A DNA stretch of 64,000 nt from Actinomadura rudentiformis. GTDB lineage: Bacteria; Actinomycetota; Actinomycetes; Streptosporangiales; Streptosporangiaceae. Where the stretch lies: contig NZ_WBMT01000032.1 in the NCBI RefSeq assembly GCF_008923185.1, forward strand, positions 1 through 64,000. Direction: 5' to 3'. The first letter of the stretch is position 1. Every line of letters starts with the position of its first letter. Shown one piece after another: positions 42,638 to 52,014 of the stretch. A program made the position numbers and the translations under genes. Below the pieces are notes generated by a model that ran no database searches, was not told the DNA's origin, and saw only the letters and a program-made list of their open reading frames with translations.

Positions 42638-44512
42638 ATGCGACTTCGATCGATTCTGCTGACCACAGCGTTCGGTCTTACCGCCGATGCCGTGTGGCGC
42701 CGGACGCGGGCAGCCCGGCTGCGGCCCCTGCCGCCTTCGGACAAGCCCGTCGCCGAGGACCACCACTTCGTCACCGCCGCCGGCGTCGTGCTGGACGACG
42801 AGACCCGCCGGGCCGCCAGCGCGTACGCCACCACCCAGCGGTTGCAGGTGCTCGACCTCGTCCCCGCCGGTCTCGACTGCGCGCGCGCCATGGAACTGGC
42901 CCGGCGCGTGGAGCCCGACACCTACCGCGGCGCCCGGCTGGCGCGCGGCGTCGGGGGAGGGCACGCCATCCTCGTGACGGCGGACGTGGCGGAACGCGCA
43001 AAGGTCGACCGGTTCGCCGGCCTCAGTGCGGCCGAGCTGGAGGAACTCTCGGTCAAGCTCAAGACGTTTGCGCCCGTCGGCACCGACCTGGCCGTGGCCG
43101 AGAGGATCGCTCCGGTGGCCTGCCCGCCCGCGGACCGCCGTGCGATCCTGCGCGGGCGCTGGCCGAGCGACCTGCCCGAATACCTGACCGGCAACCTCCT
43201 CGGGTTGGCCCTGCTCAGCAGCGGCGTCGCCTGGGCGTTCGCAAGCCGGCGCAAGGGGGACGCCGCGGCGGCTGCGGCGGTGCTCGCCGCCACCAGCGCA
43301 CAGCCCTTCCTCGCCACGTTCAGGACACCGCTCCGTCCGCACGACCTGCACGCGTTCTCGCTCACGCGCCCGGTGACGGCGCTGGCCCGCTGGGCCCGCG
43401 TCGCCGCCGAGAGGGAAGAGCCCGACCCCGAGCTGCCCCGCCTCCGCCGCGAGTACGCGGCCGAGCTGGCAGAGAAGGCGGACAGCTTCGTTGAGCCGCG
43501 CCGCATGGACTGCCCCTGGTGTGGCGGCACGTCCCTGCGCCGGCTCGTCACCAGCGGGGATCACCAGCATCACCGTCCGGGTGTCTTCATCCTCGACAAG
43601 TGCCAGGACTGCGGGCACGTCTTCCAGAACCCCCGGCTGAGCTCGGCCGGCCTGGAGTTCCACTACCGCGACTTCTACGACGGCCCCGGCGGCCCGGAGG
43701 TCGAACGCGGGTTCCGGCTGGCGGCTCCGCACTACCGGGATCGGGCGCGGATGCTCCGCGGTCACGCCAAGCCCGAGGCGTGGCTGGACGTCGGCGGAGG
43801 CCATGGCCACTTCTGCAACGCCGCCCGGGACGTCTGGCCGGAGACGAGGTTCGACGCGCTCGACATGAGCGTGAGCATCAAGGAGGCCGAGGAACGAGGC
43901 TGGATCGACGGCGGTCACCTCGGCTTCTTCCCCGACCTGGCCGACAAGCTGGCCGGGGCCTACGACGTGGTCAGCATGCACCACTATCTGGAGCACACCG
44001 TCGACCCGTACGCGGAGCTGGACGCCGCGGCCACGGTGCTGCCGCCGGGCGGGCACCTGCTCATCGAGGTCCCCGACCCGGAATGGATCATCGGCCGGGT
44101 GGCCGGGCGCTGGTGGCACGCCTGGTTCCAGCCGCAGCATCTGAACTTCGTTCCGCTGGACAACCTCGTCGCCGCCCTGGCGGACCGCGGTCTGGAGACC
44201 GTGGCCGTCGAACGCGGGCCGGCGCACCAGCCGGTGGACTTCCTCATGATCGTGATGATGCTGGCGCACCGCGTCGTGCCCGACCCCGCCAAGCCGTGGC
44301 AACCCGAGAGGCACGTCCGGCTGCGGCGTGCCCTGCGAACCGGCGTGTACCTGGCCGCGGGCCCCGCCATGTTCGTGGCGGCTTCGGCGGACCAGCTGCT
44401 GGCACCGCTGATCAAGCGCGGGCCCCGGTCCAACACCTACCGGGTACTGGCCCGGCGGCTGCCCGCCGAGGGAAATGACTCGGCGGCGGAACGCACTTTG
44501 GATGCTGGCTGA
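42638..44512 (+). CDS. Membrane-associated SAM methyltransferase with zinc ribbon and novel N-terminal half
   Basis: This 624-aa protein has an uncharacterised N-terminal half (1-280) holding hydrophobic segments near residues 186-225. Two Cys pairs (CPWCGG near 291, CQDCGH near 324) form a likely zinc ribbon. A class I methyltransferase domain follows with the SAM loop LDVGGGHGHF near 381 and SMHHYLEHTVDPYAEL. The C-terminal part again has hydrophobic segments. The ribbon plus methyltransferase layout recalls enzymes of sugar or polyketide C-methylation, but the front half is not recognised. ATG 42638 follows AAGGGA. Confidence 0.7.
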   Translation: MRLRSILLTTAFGLTADAVWRRTRAARLRPLPPSDKPVAEDHHFVTAAGVVLDDETRRAASAYATTQRLQVLDLVPAGLDCARAMELARRVEPDTYRGARLARGVGGGHAILVTADVAERAKVDRFAGLSAAELEELSVKLKTFAPVGTDLAVAERIAPVACPPADRRAILRGRWPSDLPEYLTGNLLGLALLSSGVAWAFASRRKGDAAAAAAVLAATSAQPFLATFRTPLRPHDLHAFSLTRPVTALARWARVAAEREEPDPELPRLRREYAAELAEKADSFVEPRRMDCPWCGGTSLRRLVTSGDHQHHRPGVFILDKCQDCGHVFQNPRLSSAGLEFHYRDFYDGPGGPEVERGFRLAAPHYRDRARMLRGHAKPEAWLDVGGGHGHFCNAARDVWPETRFDALDMSVSIKEAEERGWIDGGHLGFFPDLADKLAGAYDVVSMHHYLEHTVDPYAELDAAATVLPPGGHLLIEVPDPEWIIGRVAGRWWHAWFQPQHLNFVPLDNLVAALADRGLETVAVERGPAHQPVDFLMIVMMLAHRVVPDPAKPWQPERHVRLRRALRTGVYLAAGPAMFVAASADQLLAPLIKRGPRSNTYRVLARRLPAEGNDSAAERTLDAG

Positions 44513-44568
44513 TGAGTCGCGGGTCAGTCTTTGTCTGAGTCTCGCTAGGAAAGTGTCGAGCGGAAGCA

Positions 44569-44641
44569 GACCCTGAGGAGCCAGCGACCCTGAGGAGCCA
44601 GGGCCGGGCTTGAGAGCCCGGGCCTGGCCTGAGGGGCCAGG
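44569..44641 (+). repeat. 17-bp tandem repeats and hairpins after the methyltransferase
   Basis: GACCCTGAGGAGCCAG(C/G) occurs at 44569-44585 and 44586-44602. Two short hairpins follow: CCGGGCT/AGCCCGG (44604-44621, TGAG loop) and CCTGGCC/GGCCAGG (44623-44641). Further GGGCCAGGGC-like drift continues to about 44700. The hairpins may terminate the methyltransferase transcript. Confidence 0.75.
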
Positions 44642-44737
44642 GCCAGGACGAAGGAAAGGGCTAGGGGGAGTCAGGGCCAGGGCTTAAGGAGCTAGGGCCA
44701 GTCGTAGGTATCGGGGGACGAGCTTCTGGAGGACAGT

Positions 44738-46003
44738 GTGGTTGCGCACGTTGCCAGGGCAGCCGGGAGCGTCCCGTTGTCGCGGGTGTCGCCCGATCTA
44801 GCCGTCCCCCTGCGGCCTTACCTGGAGGCCGCCGCGGCGGAGATCATCCGTGAGATCAAGAGACAGGTGCCCGAGTACGCGCGTCCCAAGGACAGCCGGT
44901 ACGGGCAACGGATGCGCTGGGCGGCGGAACAGAGCGTGAGCGCGTTCATCGACGCCATCGGCCGGCCCGACCCGCCGTGGGAGGCCGTGTCCGACATCTT
45001 CGCGGGCATCGGCGCCTACGAGGCGCGCAAGGGCCGCGGCCTGGAGGGCCTTCAGACCTCGATCCGCGTCGGCGGTCAGGTCGCGTGCCGCCGGTTCATC
45101 AAGGACGCCCAGCGCCTGGACTGGCCCCTGGAGACGCTCGGGCAGATCACCGACTCGCTGTTCGTGTTCCTGGAGAAGGTCGCCGGCGCGGCGGGCCACG
45201 GCTACGCCCGCGCCGAGCAGGCCATGGCCACCGAGCGCGAGCGGGCCAGGCACCGGCTGCGGGACCTGCTGATCATGGAGCCGCACGCCAGCATGGAGGC
45301 GATCAGCGATCTGGCGTACGGGGCGGGCTGGGAGGTGCCCCGGTCCCTCGCGCTCGTGGCGATACGGCGGACGGGCACGCGGCCGGTGCCGGTGTTGTCG
45401 CCGCAGATCCTCGCGGACTGGCACGGCCCCGATCCCTACCTGATCGTTCCCGATCCCGAGGGCCCCGGCCAGGAGCGCCTGCTCGCCTCGCTCGCTCGCG
45501 GCCACATGGCGGCGATCGGCCCGACGGTGGCCGTCACCCGAGCCGGCATGTCGCTGCGGTGGGCGCGGCACGCGCTGGCGCTGGTCGAACGCGGGGTGTT
45601 CTCCGCCAAGGAGCCGGTCCGCTGCGTCGACCACATCCCCACGCTGGCCGGCGCGATGTGCGAGGAACTGATCGACGTCGCGCTGCGCGTCCGGCTGGCG
45701 CCGCTGCTCGAACTGCCGCCCCAGCGCCGGGAGCCGCTCGCCCGGACGCTGCTGGTCTACATGGAGAACAGGGACAACGCCGTCGCGGCCGCGGAACAGC
45801 TGCTGGTGCACGAGCAAACCGTGCGCTACCGCATCCGGCGGCTGGAGGAGATACTCGGCGATCTGCCGTTCGACTCCGCTCATCGAACGGAGCTGATGCT
45901 CCTGCTCCATTCCTGGGTGCGCATCAGCCCACCCGAGGACCCCGTTCTTCCCGCGGGAACACGACAGGACGATGCCCCGTTCGCCGACGCGGCAGCAGGC
46001 TAG
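44738..46003 (+). CDS. PucR/CdaR-type transcriptional regulator 1
   Basis: The 421-aa regulator has a helical N-terminal sensor region starting with PEYARPKDSRYGQRMR and ends in a PucR-type helix-turn-helix. That end reads ENRDNAVAAAEQLLVHEQTVRYRIRRLEEILGD. The family usually activates genes for carbon/nitrogen use. GTG 44738 follows GGAGGAC. It is the first of two adjacent homologous regulators and may control the secreted enzymes downstream; that is inference. Confidence 0.88.
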   Translation: MVAHVARAAGSVPLSRVSPDLAVPLRPYLEAAAAEIIREIKRQVPEYARPKDSRYGQRMRWAAEQSVSAFIDAIGRPDPPWEAVSDIFAGIGAYEARKGRGLEGLQTSIRVGGQVACRRFIKDAQRLDWPLETLGQITDSLFVFLEKVAGAAGHGYARAEQAMATERERARHRLRDLLIMEPHASMEAISDLAYGAGWEVPRSLALVAIRRTGTRPVPVLSPQILADWHGPDPYLIVPDPEGPGQERLLASLARGHMAAIGPTVAVTRAGMSLRWARHALALVERGVFSAKEPVRCVDHIPTLAGAMCEELIDVALRVRLAPLLELPPQRREPLARTLLVYMENRDNAVAAAEQLLVHEQTVRYRIRRLEEILGDLPFDSAHRTELMLLLHSWVRISPPEDPVLPAGTRQDDAPFADAAAG

Positions 46004-46070
46004 CGGGCCCATTCCAACGGAGACAGAATGGCTGAGAGGTCCTTTCCGCGATGACGACGGGTCGTCGACC

Positions 46071-47288
46071 ATGACCATGGACGAGGTGGCCGAGCAGTTG
46101 CGGGCCGACCTGCAGGCCTGCGCTGTGGAAATCGCACTTGAGATTCAGTTTGTGGTGCCCGAGTACGCGCGTCCGGCCGACAGCGCTTTCAGCCGTCGGC
46201 TGCACTGGGTGGTCACGGAGACGGCGCGTTCTTTCATCGATTCACTCGGCCATGCGGAGATGGACTGGAAGCGGCTGTCCGAAATCTACGTGGCGACCGG
46301 AATGTACGAGGCGCAGCAGGGCCGGAGCATCGAACGGCTCCACACGGCCATGCGCGTGGGCGGTCAGGTGGCGTGCCGTCGTTTCATCGAGGCCGCCAAA
46401 CGGCTCGGCTGGCCGTTCTGGACGTTGGGCCAGCTGATCGAGTCGCTGTTCGTGCTGCTGGAGAAGCTCGCCGGAGCCGTTTCCCAGGGGTTCGCCGACG
46501 CCAACGAGCGCATCGCCACCGAACGCGAACGTCTCCGTGGCCGGTTGTGCGACGTGCTCGTGTCGGATCCCCCCGGGAGCCGGGAGGCGATCGCCGAGCT
46601 GGCCGCCTCCGCAGGATGGCCGGTGCCGCCCGCCATCGCCGTGGTCGCCGTGCGGAAGCCGGCGGATCGGGAGGTGCCCGCTTTGCCGGCCACGGTTTTG
46701 GCCGGATGGTACGGTCCCGAGCCCTTCCTGGTCGTGCCCGCGTCCGCCGTCGAGGCCACCGAGGAGGTGCTGGCCCTGTCCTCGGGCGTGCGGGCGGCGA
46801 TCGGCCCCGCCGTGCCGCCGCACCGGGGCGCGGTCTCGTTCCGCTGGGCGAGGCGGACGCTCGCGCTCATCGACCGCGAGGTGATCGCCGAACGCGGGGT
46901 CGCGCGCTGCATGGACCATGTCGCCGCGCACATCGTCGCCCAGGGGGAGGAACTGCTGACCTTCGCGGTGGACGCGCGGCTCGGCCCGCTGGACGAGCTG
47001 CCACCGCGCCAGCGGGCCGTGTTCGCGCGCACCCTGCTGGAGTACATGAAGTGCCGGGACAACGCCGTCGACACGGCCGAACGGCTGACGGTGCACGACC
47101 AGACCGTTCGCTACCGGATCCGCCGGCTCAGGGAACTGATGGGCGAGGAGATCCACGATCCGGAGCACCGGACGGAACTCCTGCTCATCCTGCATGCAGC
47201 CGTGGAGTTCGGCCTCATGTCGACCCGGCCCGCGCGGGCACCCTCGCTCGCCCTCGCAAGCCATCTCGAGTCGCCCGCGACGGGCTAG
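46071..47288 (+). CDS. PucR/CdaR-type transcriptional regulator 2
   Basis: The 405-aa protein (from ATG 46071) is a clear paralogue of its upstream neighbour. They share PEYARP near the N-terminus, R(V)GGQVACRRFI in the middle and a terminal NAVDTAERLTVHDQTVRYRI HTH. Starts at 45972 or 46077 are also possible; none has a strong ribosome site. Tandem duplication is the simplest origin, so the copies may respond to different signals. Confidence 0.82.
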   Translation: MTMDEVAEQLRADLQACAVEIALEIQFVVPEYARPADSAFSRRLHWVVTETARSFIDSLGHAEMDWKRLSEIYVATGMYEAQQGRSIERLHTAMRVGGQVACRRFIEAAKRLGWPFWTLGQLIESLFVLLEKLAGAVSQGFADANERIATERERLRGRLCDVLVSDPPGSREAIAELAASAGWPVPPAIAVVAVRKPADREVPALPATVLAGWYGPEPFLVVPASAVEATEEVLALSSGVRAAIGPAVPPHRGAVSFRWARRTLALIDREVIAERGVARCMDHVAAHIVAQGEELLTFAVDARLGPLDELPPRQRAVFARTLLEYMKCRDNAVDTAERLTVHDQTVRYRIRRLRELMGEEIHDPEHRTELLLILHAAVEFGLMSTRPARAPSLALASHLESPATG

Positions 47289-47375
47289 ACGGTCGAGCCG
47301 CCCCGCGACGAGCCAGAAGGTCAAGCGGCCCGTTCCCGCGTGCTATGCGGCCACCGCAAAGCGAAGGCGCGCGAC

Positions 47376-47472
47376 TTTATACAAAGCCCTATAGGTGGCC
47401 TCGTCATCGGCTCGTAGCTTGCGATGAGAACGCCCGGCCGCTGTGGCGGCGGCGCGTGGGGGACGCCGTCCG
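47376..47472 (+). promoter_or_regulatory. Shared upstream element of the lipase gene
   Basis: TTTATACAAAGC (47376-47387) and the palindrome GGACGCCGTCC (47461-47471) occur in this order upstream of the lipase. A close parallel (TTTATAGAAAAGC and GGACGCCGTCC) stands before the cutinase at 48955-49026. A common regulator is possible. Confidence 0.5.
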
Positions 47473-47519
47473 ATGCGGTGCGGGTCCTGCCCGTTCCCTG
47501 ATCGGAGGAAACGCGTCTC

Positions 47520-48851
47520 ATGAAACGACTATTGGGATTGCTGGCCGCCGTGGCCCTGCTGTTCGGGATGCTCCCGGCGGCGTCCGCAGCGGCCACGTCC
47601 GGTGCGCCGAATGCCAAGGCCGAACCGCGCCCGATGATTTTCGTACACGGTTTCTTTGGCTCCGGCAGCCAGTTCCAAACCCAGGCCAAACGATTTGCGA
47701 GTAATGGCTACCCGGCCACGCACATCGAGTTCCTGGAGTACGACTCGACGTTCGCCAACAACACCAGAGAGCAGGTCCACACCGCCCTCGACCAGCGCAT
47801 CGCCCGGTTGAAGGCCGCCACCGGCGCCGACAAGGTCGACCTCCTGGGGCACTCGCTGGGCACCGCCATCTCCCAGGAGTACCTGAACAGCTCGGCGGCA
47901 CGCGCGGCGAACGTGGCGCACTACGTCAACATCGACGGCGGGACCGCCACCTCCCTGCCCGGCGGCGTCCCCACCATGGCGATCTGGGGAGAGGGCGGCC
48001 AGAGCCGTTCGATCACCGGTGCGACCAACGTGTACCAGCCCAACGAGGCGCACGTGGAGACGACGTCCTCCGTCGCCACGTTCAGGGCGGTCTACAGGTT
48101 CTTCACCGGGACGGACCCGCAGACCACCGATGTCGTGCCGGAGTCCGGGCAGATCCAGCTGGGCGGCCGGGCGGTCCTGTTCCCGTACAACGTGGGCGCC
48201 ACCAACGCGCGGCTTGACGTGTTCACGGTCAATCCGGCCACCGGGCGCCGCACCAGCAGCCAGCCGGTGGCCACGTACCAGCTCTCCGGGGACGGCTCGT
48301 TCGGCCCGTTCAACGGCAGCGGCACGGCGCACTACGAATTCCTCATCAGCAGGACCGGCAGCACCCAGGTGCAACACCTGTACTTCCAGCCGTTCCGCCG
48401 TACCGACCTGGGCATCAGGCTGCTCACCAGCGAGCCCGGGAGCTTGGTGGACTGGCTCATCGAGCGCAACCAGCGGCACGTCGCCCTTCTCGCCTACCGG
48501 AACAAGGAGTGGTGGGGCGACCAGGGCGCCGGCGGCGACACGCTCACCATCAACGGCACCAGCGTGCTGAACGCGACCACCACCCCGCGCAGCAAGCGGG
48601 CGATCGGGCTCTTCGCCTACGACTGGAGGTCCGACCGCGCCACCAATACCTCGGTGTCGATCGGGCTGTTCCCCGCGCTCCCGTTCATGAGCGGCGTCGA
48701 CATCTTCATGCCCTCCGCGAATCCGCCGAACGGCACCGTGACGATGGAGACCCGGCAAAGAGGCGGGAACGGTCAGACCGCAAGAATCGTCGTACCGAAC
48801 TGGCCGTCGAATTCCAATACCGTCACCGTTTTCTTCGACGACTACACATAG
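47520..48851 (+). CDS. Secreted lipase/esterase
   Basis: The 443-aa protein has a Sec signal ending near ASAA. An alpha/beta-hydrolase domain follows with oxyanion motif FVHGFFGSGSQF, nucleophile elbow LGHSLGTAI near residue 120, and a catalytic His candidate in NEAHVETTSS. From about residue 210 there is a beta-rich C-terminal region that may be a substrate-binding or surface domain. It likely acts on lipids or esters outside the cell. ATG 47520 follows GGAGGAAA. Confidence 0.88.
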   Translation: MKRLLGLLAAVALLFGMLPAASAAATSGAPNAKAEPRPMIFVHGFFGSGSQFQTQAKRFASNGYPATHIEFLEYDSTFANNTREQVHTALDQRIARLKAATGADKVDLLGHSLGTAISQEYLNSSAARAANVAHYVNIDGGTATSLPGGVPTMAIWGEGGQSRSITGATNVYQPNEAHVETTSSVATFRAVYRFFTGTDPQTTDVVPESGQIQLGGRAVLFPYNVGATNARLDVFTVNPATGRRTSSQPVATYQLSGDGSFGPFNGSGTAHYEFLISRTGSTQVQHLYFQPFRRTDLGIRLLTSEPGSLVDWLIERNQRHVALLAYRNKEWWGDQGAGGDTLTINGTSVLNATTTPRSKRAIGLFAYDWRSDRATNTSVSIGLFPALPFMSGVDIFMPSANPPNGTVTMETRQRGGNGQTARIVVPNWPSNSNTVTVFFDDYT

Positions 48852-48862
48852 GGTCTTTCGCG

Positions 48863-48897
48863 AGAACAGCCGCCACCCATCAGGTGGCGGCCGTTCT
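48863..48897 (+). terminator. Terminator after the lipase gene
   Basis: AGAAC-GCCGCCACC (48863-48877) pairs with GGTGGCGGC-GTTCT (48883-48897) around a CATCA loop, with one internal mismatch. Confidence 0.75.
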
Positions 48898-48954
48898 GCT
48901 GCCATAAAGTCGCCTATGGGGCCAATCACCTGACTGAGTGGAATGCCGCCGAAT

Positions 48955-49026
48955 TTTATAGAAAAGCGCGTTTCCGGGGCCTCTGCAAAGGCTGACCATC
49001 ACAGCACCCGATCGCGGACGCCGTCC
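48955..49026 (+). promoter_or_regulatory. Shared upstream element of the cutinase gene
   Basis: TTTATAGAAAAGC (48955-48967) and GGACGCCGTCC (49016-49026) mirror those before the lipase. The second lies 20 bases before the start codon. Confidence 0.5.
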
Positions 49027-49045
49027 GCGAGAAAGAAGGCCCCCC

Positions 49046-49747
49046 ATGCGTTTCTCCCCTCGCGTCGTCACCCGGCGCCGGTTCACCGCCAAGCTCGTCG
49101 CCGTGACCTGCGTCGCCGTCGGCGGCGTCGTCATCACCCCGGCCGCCCCCGCCTCTGCCGCGCCCCCCTCTGCGACGCTCGCCTCGGCCGCCGCCCCGTG
49201 CACCGACCTCGACGTGGTCAGCGCCCGCGGCACCGGTGAGCCGGGCACCCTCGGCTGGATCGTCGGCGACCCCGTCTACTCCGCGCTCAGGAGCAGGATC
49301 CGGAACAGGAGCTTCACGAGCTACCCGGTGAACTACCCGGCCAGCGTGCTCCCGGGCTCGGCCTCCCAGGGCAACACCGATCTCGTCAACCACGTGACGG
49401 CCCAAGCCTCGTCCTGCCCGAACCAGAGGTTCATCCTCGTCGGCTACTCCCAGGGCGCCAACGTGGTGGCCAACTCCATCGGGATCAGCAGCGACGGCGC
49501 CCTCGTCGGCGGCCCCATCACCAAGACCATCCCCTCCTCGATCCAGCCCCGCGTCGCCGCCATCCTGGTCTTCGGCAATCCCATCAGGGCCATTGGGCGC
49601 CGCATCACGGGCACGTACGAGAGCCGTACCCTCGACATCTGCGCGAACGGCGATCCCATCTGCGGCGGGGGCGCCAACATCCTCGCGCACCTGAGCTACG
49701 GCGATAACGCCAACCAAGCCGCCAGCTTCGCCGCCGGGAAGGTCTGA
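49046..49747 (+). CDS. Secreted cutinase-family serine esterase
   Basis: The 233-aa protein has an N-terminal export signal ending near PASA. The cutinase core follows: PCTDLDVVSARGTGEPG, nucleophile GYSQGANVV and the DICANGDPICGGG-AHLSYG segment holding Asp and His. The Cys positions are conserved. It should hydrolyse polymeric esters such as cutin or lipids. A Met start at 49046 follows AGAAAGAAGG. Confidence 0.92.
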   Translation: MRFSPRVVTRRRFTAKLVAVTCVAVGGVVITPAAPASAAPPSATLASAAAPCTDLDVVSARGTGEPGTLGWIVGDPVYSALRSRIRNRSFTSYPVNYPASVLPGSASQGNTDLVNHVTAQASSCPNQRFILVGYSQGANVVANSIGISSDGALVGGPITKTIPSSIQPRVAAILVFGNPIRAIGRRITGTYESRTLDICANGDPICGGGANILAHLSYGDNANQAASFAAGKV

Positions 49748-49753
49748 CCGTCA

Positions 49754-49804
49754 AGGCGTCTCGGGCTCACACAAGAGTCCCTCCCTCAAGAGTCCGAGAC
49801 GCCT
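49754..49804. terminator. Long-stem inverted repeat between convergent genes
   Basis: AGGCGTCTCGG (49754-49764) and CCGAGACGCCT (49794-49804) are complementary across a 29-base loop, between the cutinase and the convergent GH15 gene. Confidence 0.6.
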
Positions 49805-49836
49805 CTTCCACTCGGCCAGGGGCAGGGAATCAGGTC

Positions 49837-52014
49837 TCAGCAGAGGGTCGTCTTGTAGCGGCAAGCGACTACGCGGGGGGTTTCCACCGGGCGGCCGGCG
49901 TCGATTGAATGCGCGAGGCGGATGAACTGTGCGTGCGACCAGGCCAGTGGGGTGGCGGAGAAGGTGTTCTCGCCCGGTGTGAAGCGCCCTGCCGGTGGGT
50001 TGTGGTCCCACACCTGCTCGGCGATGACCTGGCTACCGGAGTCCCTGGCCACCCGGCCCATGGTGTCGAGGTAGCGCTGGGCCGGCCGGCGTGCGGCCAG
50101 GGCGTACTCGCCTCGCTCGCCTGTCAGCAGCGGCCAGCCTCGTCCTATCGTTTCCCCGGATCCGGGCGGCACCGGCTCCCACTGGGTGCCGTCCCGCCGT
50201 TCGCCATAGCCGTCGAAGCTCGACCGGTGCCAGAACGGGCCGTTCGGCGTCCGGTACATCAGCCGCTCGTCGATCACCCGCAGGGTCGACAGGACGCCGG
50301 GGTCCTTGGCGGACTTGACTCCCAGGCGGACCATCTCCAGGAAGCTCGGGTCGACCACCCTGCGCTGGTCGACCAGAGGGCCGCCGTCGGCGATCTGGAT
50401 CTGCGCGCCGGAGTTCGCGTCGCCGTTGTCGGTGATCCGCAGGTAGTAGGGCTCGCGAGCCAGCGGCCCGTTGCGCGTCAGCGTCCAGCGATCGAGGTCG
50501 CGCTGCCACTGGTCGGCCGTGCGCAGATAGCGGGCGGCCAGATCGGGTTCCTTGTTGCGGCGGGCGATGTCGGCCGCGCCGACCAGCCCTGCGATCTCCG
50601 CGGCGATGGTGGCGGGCGAGTAGCCGCCGATGTTCTCCCATCGCTCCTGGTCGGTACGGGGTCCCCGGGCGAGGAGGAAGCCGGCGGACCGGCGGACCCG
50701 TGTCCACTCGGCTCGCCCGGTCCGGCCGAGCTGGTGGGACAGCACGATGGGGAAGGCCACCTCGTCCATCTGCAGCCCGCCGAAGACCGGCTCGCCGTCG
50801 AGCCGCGAGTTCTGCGGGAACGATCCGTCCGGACGCTGCTGCACGGCCCACAGGTGGTCCAGGGCCCGGTTGGCGGCGGCCCGGTCACCGGCCGCGAGCA
50901 GCGCCGTCGCGATCTGGTACTGGTCGCGGGACCACACCGCGATGTAGACCGGCAGATGTTGCAGCTCGTTCGCCCAGGCCCAGGGCCGGGAGGGCGCGGC
51001 GACGAACCCGCCTCGGAACGTCTTGTCCTCGTGCGCCGCCAGGAACATCACTGAGGCGAGGTAAGCCGGACGCCAGGCCTTGGCCGCCTTGGGGGCGGGG
51101 CGGAGGGAGGAAAGGTACTCGTGCCACTCAGCCGAGTAGGCCGACCGTGCCGAGGAAACGCCGCGCCCCAGGGAGGCGCGGGCTGCCGCCAGCGCGGTCT
51201 CAGGTCGGCCATCGAACCCCAAGGACAGAGTCAGCTGTTGCGCCCCGCGCAGGCCGGTGAGTTGGGTCCGGCCCATCTGCACCACGTTTCCAGGTTGGGC
51301 TGCGCTGTAGGACCAGTCCATGCGGTGGTCCTGCAGATCCGTCCAGCCGTCACTGCGGTCGGCATAGCCGCTGGAGGTCTTGGTGAAGCCAGGGGACGCG
51401 AGGACCGCGCTGCTGATCACGCCGTCGGTGGCCACCAGACCACCGCGTCCGGTACGGCCGGTGTCGTCGTTGGCGTTGAGGCCCAGGCCGGCGTCATGCA
51501 GGACGTAGACGGAGTACGGCCGGCCCGTGAGCGACTCGAACCGGACGTCGGCCAGCACCGCCGACCGGCCCGGATCGGTCACGTAGGTCTTGGTGATCCG
51601 GTATCTGCCGGACTTGGCCGTGTTGACCTGCTGGTAGACCAGGCTGCGCGAGTCGATGAGCCGTACCCGGGACACCGTGTCGCGGTCCTCCCGATCGGTG
51701 AACGTGGCGCCGTCCGAAACCACCAGCTGGGTGTCGCGGGTGGCGGGCGTGTCGATGCGCGGGAAGAACACCTCGGTCAGGGCGCCGTTGTTGAGGGTGT
51801 ACCAGACCTTGCTCTTGGTGTTCTTGGCCGTACCGAAGCCGTCCTTGTCGCCCGCCGCCCAGGTCGCTGCCTTGCCGGGGGCGCCGGGCGCAGCCGCGGC
51901 GGGCTGGTCGGCCTGCGCGGCGTTGGGGAGCGCCATCCCGGTGGCCGCCAGGGCCAAGCTCACCACCATCACGCTCGTACGGCTGCGGGGGAGGGCCGGG
52001 GAGCGACGGCGCAT
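49837..52014 (-). CDS. Secreted GH15 glucoamylase/glucodextranase-like enzyme
   Basis: The 725-aa protein has a Sec signal ending near AQA. An N-terminal beta-sandwich (about 40-300) starts with GDKDGFGTAKNTKSKVWYTL. A GH15 alpha/alpha barrel follows, with the substrate-binding WANELQHLPVYIAVWSRDQ, the catalytic RWENIGGYSPATIAAEIAGL region and a second Glu in IAEQVWDH. It should release glucose from starch-like or dextran-like glucans. It converges on the cutinase gene and its start lies about 300 bases from the next gene's end. Confidence 0.88.
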   Translation of the reverse strand: MRRRSPALPRSRTSVMVVSLALAATGMALPNAAQADQPAAAAPGAPGKAATWAAGDKDGFGTAKNTKSKVWYTLNNGALTEVFFPRIDTPATRDTQLVVSDGATFTDREDRDTVSRVRLIDSRSLVYQQVNTAKSGRYRITKTYVTDPGRSAVLADVRFESLTGRPYSVYVLHDAGLGLNANDDTGRTGRGGLVATDGVISSAVLASPGFTKTSSGYADRSDGWTDLQDHRMDWSYSAAQPGNVVQMGRTQLTGLRGAQQLTLSLGFDGRPETALAAARASLGRGVSSARSAYSAEWHEYLSSLRPAPKAAKAWRPAYLASVMFLAAHEDKTFRGGFVAAPSRPWAWANELQHLPVYIAVWSRDQYQIATALLAAGDRAAANRALDHLWAVQQRPDGSFPQNSRLDGEPVFGGLQMDEVAFPIVLSHQLGRTGRAEWTRVRRSAGFLLARGPRTDQERWENIGGYSPATIAAEIAGLVGAADIARRNKEPDLAARYLRTADQWQRDLDRWTLTRNGPLAREPYYLRITDNGDANSGAQIQIADGGPLVDQRRVVDPSFLEMVRLGVKSAKDPGVLSTLRVIDERLMYRTPNGPFWHRSSFDGYGERRDGTQWEPVPPGSGETIGRGWPLLTGERGEYALAARRPAQRYLDTMGRVARDSGSQVIAEQVWDHNPPAGRFTPGENTFSATPLAWSHAQFIRLAHSIDAGRPVETPRVVACRYKTTLC

